Positions 1 through 8,049 of a stretch of DNA of 64,000 bases are shown one piece after another. Below the pieces are notes generated by a model. The model saw nothing but the letters and a program-made list of their open reading frames with translations. It had not been told where the DNA came from and searched no databases. A program made the translations under genes and the position numbers. The stretch spans positions 558,001 to 622,000 of the forward strand of contig CAWINI010000003.1 in assembly GCA_963837395.1 (NCBI GenBank), written 5' to 3'. The DNA comes from CAVZQN01 sp963837395. GTDB lineage: Bacteria > Acidobacteriota > HRBIN11 > JAKEFK01. The stretch's first letter is position 1, and every line of letters starts with the position of its first letter.

Positions 1-298
1 AATTATGCATTTGGAAAACGAATCCAATTTTTGAATTGCGAAAATCGGCCAGTTCTTGTGCCGAACATCCAGCAAGATCACGGCCTTCAAATAAAATCTG
101 ACCTTTATCCGGACGATCCAGCGCCCCAAGAATGTGCAACAACGTACTTTTACCAACGCCGGAAGCACCCATAATAGCAATGGTTGTTCCTGGTGCAATT
201 TGCAAATTTAGATCTTGCAAAACATCAATGCGGCGAGTTGCTGACACATAACTCTTAGAAAGATCGCGCGCCTCCAGCAACAACCCTTTTTCACTCAT
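1..298 (-). CDS. lolD: LolD-like lipoprotein-releasing ABC transporter ATPase (partial, cut by window edge)
   Basis: Reading the minus strand from the ATG at 298 gives about 99 residues with an N-terminal ABC ATPase fold. The Walker A motif GASGVGKST lies near residues 44-52, and the Q-loop region begins at VFQ near the window edge. The gene runs off the left end, so the signature motif and Walker B are not visible. Its start overlaps the stop of the neighbouring permease gene by 8 nt (ATGAGTGA), a translational-coupling arrangement typical of lolC-lolD. In known systems LolD powers extraction of outer-membrane lipoproteins from the inner membrane. The assignment rests on the permease partner and the local sequence; a MacB-type export ATPase is the alternative. 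Confidence 0.85.
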   Translation of the reverse strand, partial: MSEKGLLLEARDLSKSYVSATRRIDVLQDLNLQIAPGTTIAIMGASGVGKSTLLHILGALDRPDKGQILFEGRDLAGCSAQELADFRNSKIGFVFQMHN

Positions 299-1520
299 AA
301 CGCAGCGCCTCTGTAGGATTAATCCGCGATGCTCTGATCGCAGGATAGAGTGTTGATAAAAAGCTGATCAATAATGCAGTTCCGGTAATCATAATGATGT
401 CTTCAATTCGAAGATGAAAAGGAAGAAAAGGTATGAAGTACACATCCAGTGGAAGCTGAATGATTTTGTAATGATCCATTACCCATGAAGTCACGGTTCC
501 AAGCAACGCTCCGATGAATGTTCCCGCGATGCCGATCAATACTCCCTGGATCATAAAGATGCGCATGATCTGTTTGGTAGTTGCACCCATGGACATTAAC
601 ACCGCGATGTCTTTGTGTTTATCAAGCACCGTCATAATCAAAGTGGAAACCACATTGAACGCAGCAACCAAAACAATCAAAGTGATGGTAATAAACAACA
701 TGATTTTTTCCAGCTTCATTGCTGAAAATAGTGAACGATTTTGGTTGATCCAGTTGTCTACAAGGAATCGGCTGCCTAATTGTTTTTGCAATTGATCTGA
801 TACTTTTGCAGCATCATGAATATTCTTGATCCGCGCTTCGATTAAAGTTACGGAATCACCTAATGAAAAAAGGCGTTGCGCAGATTTCATGGAAACTAAC
901 GCCCAGTTTTGATCATATTCATACATCCCACTTTGAAACGTTCCTACAACTCGAAGTTTTTTGAACTTAGGCATTAGACCGAGTGGGGTTAATAGAGCTT
1001 CGGGTGAAACGAGCGTAACTATTTCCCCTTTTGTTACATGAAGTGTCTTGGCAAGATCGACACCAAGAACGATGGGATCGCGATCTCGATTTGGAGCATT
1101 TAAGGCCTTCAGGGCATCAGAATCTAAACTTGATGTTAGATCAGTTACTGTTTTCTCACGAGTTGGATCGATCCCTTTGAGTACAATTCCTTCGGCACCG
1201 CCGGCAGTGTAAATCATTACTTTGCCATATATCACGCCTGAAGCTGATATAACCTCGGGTTGTTTGCGTACTATATCAATAGTACTATTGTAATCTTTGA
1301 TTCCGCGGACGCCGGTAGGATACAGGATGACGTGTGCACTTGCGCCCAGTATCTTAGATTGGATATCTTCCTGGAATCCGGTCATCAATGCCAGTGCAAT
1401 GATGAGTGCCATTACGCCCAGGATAAATCCAATTACTGCAATTAAAGACACTGCAGACAGCAAAGTTTGTTTGCGCTTTGCGCGCAAATAACGCAGCGCA
1501 ATCGATAGTTCAAATCTCAT
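291..1520 (-). CDS. lolC: LolC/LolE family lipoprotein-releasing permease
   Basis: This 409-residue membrane protein has the FtsX/MacB-type layout. One N-terminal transmembrane helix (about residues 20-46) is followed by a large periplasmic domain (about 50-265). Three transmembrane helices follow in the C-terminal third, and the protein ends in the family-typical PTEALRYE. The N-terminal stretch beginning FELSIALRYLRAKRK is characteristic of LolC/LolE. Length matches the family (about 400-415). It is translationally coupled to lolD. With only one permease visible, it may form a homodimer (LolCE/LolF-type) as in many non-enteric bacteria. The complex hands lipoproteins to the LolA carrier. 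Confidence 0.9.
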   Translation of the reverse strand: MRFELSIALRYLRAKRKQTLLSAVSLIAVIGFILGVMALIIALALMTGFQEDIQSKILGASAHVILYPTGVRGIKDYNSTIDIVRKQPEVISASGVIYGKVMIYTAGGAEGIVLKGIDPTREKTVTDLTSSLDSDALKALNAPNRDRDPIVLGVDLAKTLHVTKGEIVTLVSPEALLTPLGLMPKFKKLRVVGTFQSGMYEYDQNWALVSMKSAQRLFSLGDSVTLIEARIKNIHDAAKVSDQLQKQLGSRFLVDNWINQNRSLFSAMKLEKIMLFITITLIVLVAAFNVVSTLIMTVLDKHKDIAVLMSMGATTKQIMRIFMIQGVLIGIAGTFIGALLGTVTSWVMDHYKIIQLPLDVYFIPFLPFHLRIEDIIMITGTALLISFLSTLYPAIRASRINPTEALRYE

Positions 1521-1531
1521 AATAAAAATTC

Positions 1532-1566
1532 ACCACCAAGACACGGAACTCTGTGCCTCTGTGGTT
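1532..1566. repeat. Short inverted repeat of the ACCAC-AGACACGGA type
   Basis: The whole 50 bp spacer between lolC and lysS is filled by an imperfect palindrome. The left arm is CCACCAAGACACGGA, and after three bases the right arm CTGTGCCTCTGTGG follows. The same family of words (accacrgag-cacrgag) recurs as single arms near 10376, 26400, 29664, 34957, 48455 and 60710, and as a large composite at 3655-4020. Confidence 0.6.
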
Positions 1567-1570
1567 CATC

Positions 1571-3049
1571 TTAGCGTGGTTTCAGGAGCGGAAATAAGAT
1601 TACTTCGCGGATGGAACGCACATTTGCAAACAACATGGTAAGGCGGTCGATTCCAATTCCTTCACCGCCGGTTGGAGGCATTCCATGTTCCAAGGCAGTG
1701 ACGTAATCCTCATCCATGACATGAGCTTCCTGGTCACCAGCTTCATGAGCGCGTAACTGTTCTTCAAATCGTAAACGTTGTTCAACAGGATCATTTAATT
1801 CACTATAAGCGTTCGCAATTTCCATCGCACCCATATACAACTCAAAACGTTCTACAATTTCCGGATTCTCAGCACGAGACTTCGATAATGGGGAAAGCTC
1901 GCGGGGATAATCGATCAGAAAAACAGGGCCAGTCAGCTGATCTTCTACAAATTCATCAAACAATGCACCCCACAATTTTGCTTTCGAAAGTTTTGTCGCA
2001 TCTTTAATATGTTTTTCAGCAGCAAACGCTCGCAACTTCGCTTCATCTTCCAAAACATCGGATGGTATTCCTGCAATTTCTTTCAATGAATCAGCAAAAG
2101 TTAATCGTTTCCATGGACGCGCCAATGAAATTGTTTTTCCTTCAAACTCCAATTCATTTTTCCCAAGGATGTTTTGTGCCAGACCGCAGATCAAGTCTTC
2201 GGTTAGATCCATCAGATCGTTATAATCGAAATACGCCGTGTAAAATTCAAGCATTGTGAACTCCGGATTATGCATCGTAGAAATGCCTTCATTCCGAAAG
2301 TTTTTATTAATTTCATACACACGATCCAGACCGCCAACAGTTAATCTTTTCAAATACAATTCCGGGGCGATCCTCATATATAAATCCATGTCCAGAGCGT
2401 TGTGATGTGTTTTAAACGGACGCGCCAGCGCGCCCCCTGCAATCGCTTGCATCATTGGTGTTTCGACTTCAATAAAATCATGTGAGTTAAAAAAGTTACG
2501 CATGCCTGCAATAATTTTGCTGCGAATTTCAAAGATGCGGCGGACGTCCGGATTCACTACCAGATCCAGATAACGCTGTCTGTAGCGCAATTCAACATCC
2601 TGCAGGCCATGCCATTTCTCTGGAAGCGGCCGCAAGGCTTTGGACAAAAACGTAATGCTCTCCGTTTTTAATGTCAGCTCGCCGGTCTTAGTACGAAATA
2701 CTTCGCCTTCAACTCCAATGTAATCTCCGATATCCAGGCATTCATAGATTGCAAAATTTTGCTCACCGACAAAATCTTTTCGGACATAAACCTGAATTTG
2801 TGCGCCTTCTTGTTGCAAATTCAGGAAGCCCGCTTTACCGTGTCCACGCATTGCAACAATTCTGCCGCTAATTTTTTCGCGATTCTTTTCCTGCTCCAAT
2901 TGCTCTGAAGTTTTGTCTTTAAATTCTTGCAAAATAGCCGGAATGGTATTGGATGACTTGAATCCGCGAGGATACACATCGATCCCAAGATTGCGAAGTT
3001 TTTCTAACTTCTCACGTCTTTGTTGAATGTATTGTTCTTCCGTACTCAT
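1571..3049 (-). CDS. lysS: Lysyl-tRNA synthetase, class II
   Basis: The product (492 residues) charges tRNA-Lys with lysine. An OB-fold anticodon-binding domain (about 55-165) precedes the class II catalytic core. Motif 2 is seen as FRNEGISTMHNPEFTMLE (around 250-268), and motif 3 as GIGIDRLTMLF near the C-terminus. Length is normal for bacterial LysRS. The start is ATG at 3049, followed by STEEQ. It precedes lolC-lolD on the same strand with a 50 bp repeat-filled gap, an order (lysS-lolC-lolD) seen in many bacteria. Confidence 0.97.
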   Translation of the reverse strand: MSTEEQYIQQRREKLEKLRNLGIDVYPRGFKSSNTIPAILQEFKDKTSEQLEQEKNREKISGRIVAMRGHGKAGFLNLQQEGAQIQVYVRKDFVGEQNFAIYECLDIGDYIGVEGEVFRTKTGELTLKTESITFLSKALRPLPEKWHGLQDVELRYRQRYLDLVVNPDVRRIFEIRSKIIAGMRNFFNSHDFIEVETPMMQAIAGGALARPFKTHHNALDMDLYMRIAPELYLKRLTVGGLDRVYEINKNFRNEGISTMHNPEFTMLEFYTAYFDYNDLMDLTEDLICGLAQNILGKNELEFEGKTISLARPWKRLTFADSLKEIAGIPSDVLEDEAKLRAFAAEKHIKDATKLSKAKLWGALFDEFVEDQLTGPVFLIDYPRELSPLSKSRAENPEIVERFELYMGAMEIANAYSELNDPVEQRLRFEEQLRAHEAGDQEAHVMDEDYVTALEHGMPPTGGEGIGIDRLTMLFANVRSIREVILFPLLKPR

Positions 3050-3077
3050 CTGTTTGTGTGGGAAAAATTTGTTGGAA

Positions 3078-3215
3078 TTAGAGCTTTAGATTCTGCAGAC
3101 CTGACAATGTTTTCTTAATCGAATCCAAATGCGCTGCAGAAAAAAGTGAAGCATGTTGATCCAGCAGCTCCGATACTTTCGCAAAGTTGGCCTGATCATC
3201 CGGAAATAAAATCAT
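3078..3215 (-). CDS. Small ORF, probably the displaced C-terminal part of the gene upstream
   Basis: From the ATG at 3215 this frame encodes 45 residues ending in SGLQNLKL. However, coding-like sequence continues upstream of that ATG without a stop back to 3282, with a plausible amphipathic protein (KGDISSKEFTISGILLLEG). Removing one base near 3288 would join it to the 115-residue gene at 3271-3618, giving about 179 residues. Either this is a separate tiny gene with a non-obvious start, or the two halves are one frameshifted gene. No function is recognised. Confidence 0.4.
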   Translation of the reverse strand: MILFPDDQANFAKVSELLDQHASLFSAAHLDSIKKTLSGLQNLKL

Positions 3216-3270
3216 GCCTTCTAAAAGCAAAATCCCTGAAATCGTAAATTCCTTACTGCTGATATCACCT

Positions 3271-3618
3271 TTAATTTCCGGTCACTTCATCACCCGGATC
3301 AACGCCGTAAACTTTCTTGAATTCTTCGAAGATCCGTTCCGCTTTTTGTTCCTTATAATAATGAGCAACCCCGGTGTACATTCCGCAAACAAGATAACTT
3401 ACCTGGCTTCCGAAGGAAACTTTATCGTTATCTGTTGCGGACGGATATTTTTTGTGGGCATAGGTCATGGCCATTGCCTTTACATCATCACCGGAAAAGT
3501 CGTCATGAACATCGATCGGATCTTTGTATCCGATGCTTTTAATCGTTTCTTCTGCTTCTTGTGGTGAAACGTTGAAAAAATCCAGCACAGCTTGTCGATC
3601 AAAATGCACTAACGGCAT
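3271..3618 (-). CDS. Conserved-looking hypothetical protein, 115 residues
   Basis: I do not recognise this protein. It is small, acidic and probably soluble: no signal peptide, no membrane segment, and several aromatic and histidine residues (YTGVAHYYKEQKAERIFEEF). It sits between a repeat-rich spacer and lysS on the same strand. The reading frame ends at GDEVTGN, but convincing coding sequence resumes immediately in another frame, so the true product may be about 179 residues (see the small ORF at 3078-3215). The start codon is ATG at 3618. Confidence 0.6.
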   Translation of the reverse strand: MPLVHFDRQAVLDFFNVSPQEAEETIKSIGYKDPIDVHDDFSGDDVKAMAMTYAHKKYPSATDNDKVSFGSQVSYLVCGMYTGVAHYYKEQKAERIFEEFKKVYGVDPGDEVTGN

Positions 3619-3654
3619 AATTTCTTACTCCAACTGTAAGGATACTCGATGTTA

Positions 3655-4020
3655 GGCCTCGCGCAAAGACGCAATGTCGCAAAGCTTTTTTAACCACTGA
3701 TGAACACGGCGCGGGCTGTGCCCGCAACCCAAAATTATTTACCGCAGAGTACAAGAGTATTTTGAACCACGGATGAACGCGGATTCACACGGATTTTAGA
3801 TTAGTTTGCACAGTGAAACTGAAAAAATATGGCAGGATTTTATCGACGCTGCTGTAGAAAAATCTTCTTAAGAAAACAAGAAAATGAATGTTTGTAGTAC
3901 GGATTTTAGCTCAATTTATCTAGGGCTCATTTAAGAAAAATATCCGTGTGCATCAGTGTTTATCCGTGGTTAATATAATCTCTTTATCTTCGCGAGCTTT
4001 TCCGCCTTTGCGAGAGATTC
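3655..4020. repeat. Composite nested inverted-repeat element filling a 400 bp spacer
   Basis: No gene is visible in 3619-4023. The spacer is a nested inverted repeat. The outer left arm CGCAAAGACGCAATGTCGCA (about 3661-3680) answers a right arm around 3990-4015 (CGAGCTTTTCCGCCTTTGCG). Inside it, AACCACTGATGAACACGG and AACCACGGATGAACGCGG (3700s and 3770s) answer ATCCGTGTGCATCAGTG and TATCCGTGGTTAA (about 3940-3972). A smaller hairpin GCGGGC-TGT-GCCCGC sits at about 3710-3724. The middle is A/T rich. These words are a known class of widespread bacterial intergenic repeats; the nesting here is what I see directly. Confidence 0.65.
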
Positions 4021-4023
4021 TAC

Positions 4024-5811
4024 CTAAAAGGGGTAGGTGTTGGCTTCAAGCATTTTATCTGAGAGTTTGCGACGGATTTCAATGGTATTAAGCGGTGGAA
4101 ATTTCAGGAAACGTTTAAGTGCAGCAAGATTGGTACGCAACATATCGCCTTCCGAAATAGCAGCCATTACATTTTTGGCTCGATCTTCAACACGACCAAT
4201 CGCATCATTAATATAAAGCTGTGTCATCAAGACATAAAAACGCGCTTTCTCCTCACCTCCTGAATTAGCCATTTTCAAAGTTCGCAACAACGCGCTTTCT
4301 GCGGCCCATGCTTCCATTACAATATCGCTGAGCATGCCCATAATTTCCTGTTCTTCTTCGATCGCAGCCATATACTTTTGCAAAGCAAGTCCAGCAGTAA
4401 GTAATCCAATTTTCTTAATATTCCTTACCGCTTTTCTTTCACGATCCAAAAGACCACCACCGTCATCTTCAGGCGAAGCAAATGCAAGAACTTCATCTTG
4501 CAATTTCTGAGCTGCCGCCATCAAAGGTAATTCTCCTTTCATGGTGCGTTTCAAAAGCATTCCCAAAACCAACAAACGATTGATTTCATTTGTACCTTCA
4601 AAAATGCGGTTGATCCGTGCATCACGATACGCCATCTCTACCGGATATTCCTGGCTGTAACCATAGCCGCCAAAAATTTGTACCGCTTCATCAACTATAT
4701 AATCTAAAAATTCGCTGCCCATTACTTTGATCGCAGCGCATTCCACCGCATATTCTTCCATCGCTTTCAAAGCTTGCTGCGGATTTTCCAAATCAACTCT
4801 AGCCAGTGCGCCATCCAGCAAACCGGCTGTGCGATACACCATGCTGTCCCCAACAAAAGCAAGTGTCGCCATTTCACCTAATTTATGTTTGATTGCTCCA
4901 AAACTGCCGATCGATTTACCGAATTGATGACGCTCATTTGCATACTTCACTGCAGCATCGATGCAATTTTTTGCGCCACCTAAACATGCTGCACCAAGCT
5001 TGAAACGTCCAATGTTTAAAATATTGAACGCAATTTTGTGCCCTTTCCCGATTTCACCAAGTAAGTTTTCTGCTGGAACATGCACATCTTCTAAGATCAC
5101 TGCCCGAGTGGATGATCCATTGATTCCCATTTTCTTTTCTTCTGCGCCGGTGGAAACACCAGGGAATCCTTTTTCTACGATGAAGCAACTGAACTTATCA
5201 CCATCAATTTTTGCGAAGGTTATAAAGATGTCCGCAAATCCAGCGTTAGTAATCCACATCTTCGTACCATTCAAAATGTATTCTTTCCCATCAGGCGAAA
5301 GAACTGCAGTAGTGCGTGCTGCCAATGCATCGGAGCCGGATTGAGCTTCAGTTAAAGCGTAGGAAGAAAGAAGTTCGGCACTAACAAACTTTGGAAGATA
5401 TTTTTTCTTCTGCTCTTCAGTTCCAAAATAAACAATCGGTAAGCTTCCGATTCCAGTATGGCCGCCGTAGGAAACAGCAAACGATCCATATTTAGTCATC
5501 TTCTCAGCAACCAGCATTGCTGATACTTTGTCCAAACCAAGACCGGAATATTTTTCCGGAACCTCAACACCGCACAAACCTAGATCTGCGGCTTTTTTTA
5601 GAAGTTCAACAGTGACTGATAAATCTTTTTTCTCCATCCGTTCTTTTTGCGGAAGCACATCATTGATCATGAACTCTTCAACGGTTTTCGCAATCATCTT
5701 TTGCTCTTCCGAAAAATCCTCAGGCGTAAACACATCGGACGGAGATACTTCTTCTACAAGAAAACCACCGCCCTTCATTCCTAGCTTTAGTTCTTCTAAT
5801 ACGGTACTCAT
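4024..5811 (-). CDS. fadE: Acyl-CoA dehydrogenase, long form (FadE type)
   Basis: A flavoprotein of 595 residues for the first oxidation step of fatty-acid beta-oxidation. The acyl-CoA dehydrogenase N-terminal, middle and C-terminal domains occupy about residues 30-410. The middle-domain signature YALTEAQSGSDA lies near 150, and the catalytic-base motif RIFEGTNEINR near 400. A C-terminal extension of about 180 residues makes it resemble the VLCAD/ACAD9 and Bacillus FadE type rather than 380-residue short-chain enzymes. Together with the fadA and fadN genes upstream it reproduces the Bacillus fadN-fadA-fadE order, with one extra gene inserted. Electrons would go to ETF, which is not encoded here. 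Confidence 0.95.
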   Translation of the reverse strand: MSTVLEELKLGMKGGGFLVEEVSPSDVFTPEDFSEEQKMIAKTVEEFMINDVLPQKERMEKKDLSVTVELLKKAADLGLCGVEVPEKYSGLGLDKVSAMLVAEKMTKYGSFAVSYGGHTGIGSLPIVYFGTEEQKKKYLPKFVSAELLSSYALTEAQSGSDALAARTTAVLSPDGKEYILNGTKMWITNAGFADIFITFAKIDGDKFSCFIVEKGFPGVSTGAEEKKMGINGSSTRAVILEDVHVPAENLLGEIGKGHKIAFNILNIGRFKLGAACLGGAKNCIDAAVKYANERHQFGKSIGSFGAIKHKLGEMATLAFVGDSMVYRTAGLLDGALARVDLENPQQALKAMEEYAVECAAIKVMGSEFLDYIVDEAVQIFGGYGYSQEYPVEMAYRDARINRIFEGTNEINRLLVLGMLLKRTMKGELPLMAAAQKLQDEVLAFASPEDDGGGLLDRERKAVRNIKKIGLLTAGLALQKYMAAIEEEQEIMGMLSDIVMEAWAAESALLRTLKMANSGGEEKARFYVLMTQLYINDAIGRVEDRAKNVMAAISEGDMLRTNLAALKRFLKFPPLNTIEIRRKLSDKMLEANTYPF

Positions 5812-5862
5812 GATTTTTGTCTACTATTAATCTTAGGTTCTCTAAGGCAAGATCACAAATTC

Positions 5863-6741
5863 CTAGAACAGGCCGCCCATGTAACAAGCATCAAAACGCC
5901 AGCTTCCCTCCTCTTTTAACATCCGAACTAAATAAAGAGCATCTCCACCTTCTTCACTCATTTGCCCTTTGACTTCCAGGGTTGCTTTGTCTGCGAATTG
6001 CTCCCCGCCTAATATCTTCAGGCTCGTTCCTTTGGGCAGAAGAAAACTTACTGAGTCAACAACTGATGCTGCTTTTTCCGCAGGAGTTTCTGCATAGGCA
6101 CTTTCAAGTACTCGCGATGAAGCTGTGGCTTGAAGTTGATTCCAATTTTTCGATTTGACCGCGGCAAGAAACGCCGTAAAGGCCTCACCCGGTTGACCAC
6201 CACCCTCAGTGAGTTTTTCACCAGCGGGGGGACGTGAAATTGGAGCATCGAAACTGACATCGAGTTCATACGTTTCGCCTGTCATTGATTTCACCGGCTT
6301 TGTTGTGTGTATACGTCCTGCAATCCGATTTGGACTATTTTCAGTAAACAATGCTTCTAGACTTTCAGCAGACAATCCACTTCCACCCTTTGTTGAATCG
6401 ATGTACTGAGTCATTCCCTTGCTGAATGTTGCATTCATTCCTACGTAACCATCTGGCTGAATCCAAAAAGTTATGTAGTTTTTATCTTGCATGCCTTCTT
6501 GATTGATCAATGCCATTCGCGGATCCAGGCCTTCAAACGCTTGAGCAACATCCATTGTGCCTTCTGCAAGAATGACTGCCGTTATCCACTTCAATGGATC
6601 TTTAGGTGAACGCACTGGAATTGCAACAGCTGCCTTGGGTTTGATTACATCCTTGCTTGTCTTAAATTGACCTGTTACTTTCTGTGCAAATGCTGCGGTT
6701 GCAAATGCAAATACGATGATGCTGATAAGAATTCGTTTCAC
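5863..6741 (-). CDS. Secreted protein of unknown function inside the fad locus
   Basis: This 292-residue protein begins with a clear Sec signal peptide (KRILISIIVFAFATAAFA, cleavage before Q). No transmembrane segment follows. The mature part looks like two beta-rich regions separated by a glycine-rich linker at about residue 180 (LTEGGGQPGEAF). The second region resembles the DUF4878/NTF2-like pattern of small export proteins, but I cannot name a family. It lies between fadE and fadA on the same strand with short gaps, so it is probably co-transcribed. A role in handling external lipid is possible but only inferred from position. Confidence 0.8.
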   Translation of the reverse strand: MKRILISIIVFAFATAAFAQKVTGQFKTSKDVIKPKAAVAIPVRSPKDPLKWITAVILAEGTMDVAQAFEGLDPRMALINQEGMQDKNYITFWIQPDGYVGMNATFSKGMTQYIDSTKGGSGLSAESLEALFTENSPNRIAGRIHTTKPVKSMTGETYELDVSFDAPISRPPAGEKLTEGGGQPGEAFTAFLAAVKSKNWNQLQATASSRVLESAYAETPAEKAASVVDSVSFLLPKGTSLKILGGEQFADKATLEVKGQMSEEGGDALYLVRMLKEEGSWRFDACYMGGLF

Positions 6742-6751
6742 GTCACTCCCT

Positions 6752-6786
6752 CCTTCCTCACGTTTTCACGTTTCACGTTTCACGCT
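6752..6786. repeat. Tandem array of the unit TTTCACG
   Basis: Between the secreted protein gene and fadA the sequence is CACGTTTTCACGTTTCACG followed by another TTTCACG, four near-identical 7-8 nt units. It ends seven bases before the fadA stop codon. It shares the CGTTT/AAACG core with the inverted arrays at 11901 and 12683. Only one arm is visible here. Confidence 0.55.
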
Positions 6787-6792
6787 TTATGG

Positions 6793-7986
6793 TCACACTT
6801 CAAAAATCCCTGCCGCACCCATACCGCCGCCCACACACATGGTAACCATCCCGTATCCGCCTCCCCGGCGTTTCAATTCATGAATCACGCTGATGGTTAA
6901 TTTTGCGCCTGTACATCCAAGCGGGTGTCCTAATGCAATTGCTCCGCCATTTGGATTGACAACATCCTGATCTAACTTTGCTTCGCGGATTACAGCGAGT
7001 GATTGACCTGCAAACGCTTCATTGAGTTCAATCACTTTGATATCGGAGAGATTTAAACCTGCTAACTTCAGTGCTTTAGGGATCGCTGTTACCGGACCAA
7101 TTCCGAATAATTCAGGCGGCACACCAGCATAAGAATAGCTGACATAGCGTGCGAGCGGTTGAAGTCCATGCTTTTCCATTTTCTTCCGTGACATTAACAA
7201 AACTGCAGCAGTCCCATCACTGGTTTGCGATGAATTGCCGGCGGTCACCGAACCATCTTTTTTGAAAGATGGTTTCAATGACAATAGCGCTTCCATGCTG
7301 GTATCGCGCCTTGGACCTTCATCTATTTCAAAACGGATTTTCCTGGTTTGTCTTTTTCCATTTTCCAAATACACTTCTTCAAATTCCAATGGAACAATTT
7401 CTTCTTCGAAATTTCCTGCATCGATTGCTGTTAACGCTTTTTGATGTGATTGAAATGAGAATCGATCTTGATCTTCGCGACTGATTTGGTATTTTTTTAT
7501 TAAACCTTCAGTGCCAAGTCCCATAGAGATGTAAGCTTCAGGATGTTGTTCAATCAATGCAGGATTTGGAACGACGCGATGTCCGCCCATTGGAATTAAG
7601 CTCATGCTTTCCATGCCGCCGGCCAGAATACAATCAGCGGATCCTGAAATAATCCGCTCCGCACCAAATGCAATCGCTTGCAGACCAGACGCACAAAATC
7701 GATTGATGGTAATCGCTGATGTTTCTACTGGAAGTCCCGCGCGTAAAGCTGCCATGCGTGCAACATTGAGCCCTTGCTCCGCTTCGGGCATTGCACAACC
7801 CATAATCACATCTTCAATCTCCTCTGCCTTGACGTTTGGTGCACGTTTCAAAACTTCTTGAAATACGGTTGCAGCCATATCATCCGGACGTGTATTGCGC
7901 AATGTTCCGCGCGGCGCTTTACCAACAGCGGTACGCGTTCCTGCAACAATAAATACTTCCCTTGGATTCTTTTCTATGTGCTTCAT
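6793..7986 (-). CDS. fadA: Acetyl-CoA acyltransferase (thiolase)
   Basis: The protein (397 residues) catalyses the thiolytic last step of beta-oxidation. The nucleophilic cysteine is C98 in INRFCASGLQ. The C-terminal catalytic motifs GGAIALGHPLGCTGA (histidine) and TMCVGGGMGAA (second cysteine) are intact. Length is standard for the family. It lies directly downstream of fadN, as in fadNAE operons, and would act as the thiolase partner of that enzyme. A second thiolase at 46446 belongs to another locus. Confidence 0.96.
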   Translation of the reverse strand: MKHIEKNPREVFIVAGTRTAVGKAPRGTLRNTRPDDMAATVFQEVLKRAPNVKAEEIEDVIMGCAMPEAEQGLNVARMAALRAGLPVETSAITINRFCASGLQAIAFGAERIISGSADCILAGGMESMSLIPMGGHRVVPNPALIEQHPEAYISMGLGTEGLIKKYQISREDQDRFSFQSHQKALTAIDAGNFEEEIVPLEFEEVYLENGKRQTRKIRFEIDEGPRRDTSMEALLSLKPSFKKDGSVTAGNSSQTSDGTAAVLLMSRKKMEKHGLQPLARYVSYSYAGVPPELFGIGPVTAIPKALKLAGLNLSDIKVIELNEAFAGQSLAVIREAKLDQDVVNPNGGAIALGHPLGCTGAKLTISVIHELKRRGGGYGMVTMCVGGGMGAAGIFEV

Positions 7987-8004
7987 AATTACCTACCTCT
8001 CTAC

Positions 8005-8036
8005 GCAATTTCGGATTGCGGATTTCGGATTGCGGG
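8005..8036. repeat. Tandem unit CGGATTGCGGATTT
   Basis: The 63 bp fadN-fadA spacer contains ATTTCGGATTGCGGATTTCG followed by GATTGCGGG, i.e. repeated GGATT words alternating with CGG/GCGG. The same words form both arms of an inverted array at 60655-60766, so these are two members of one family. Confidence 0.5.
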
Positions 8037-8049
8037 CATCCCGCGCTCA

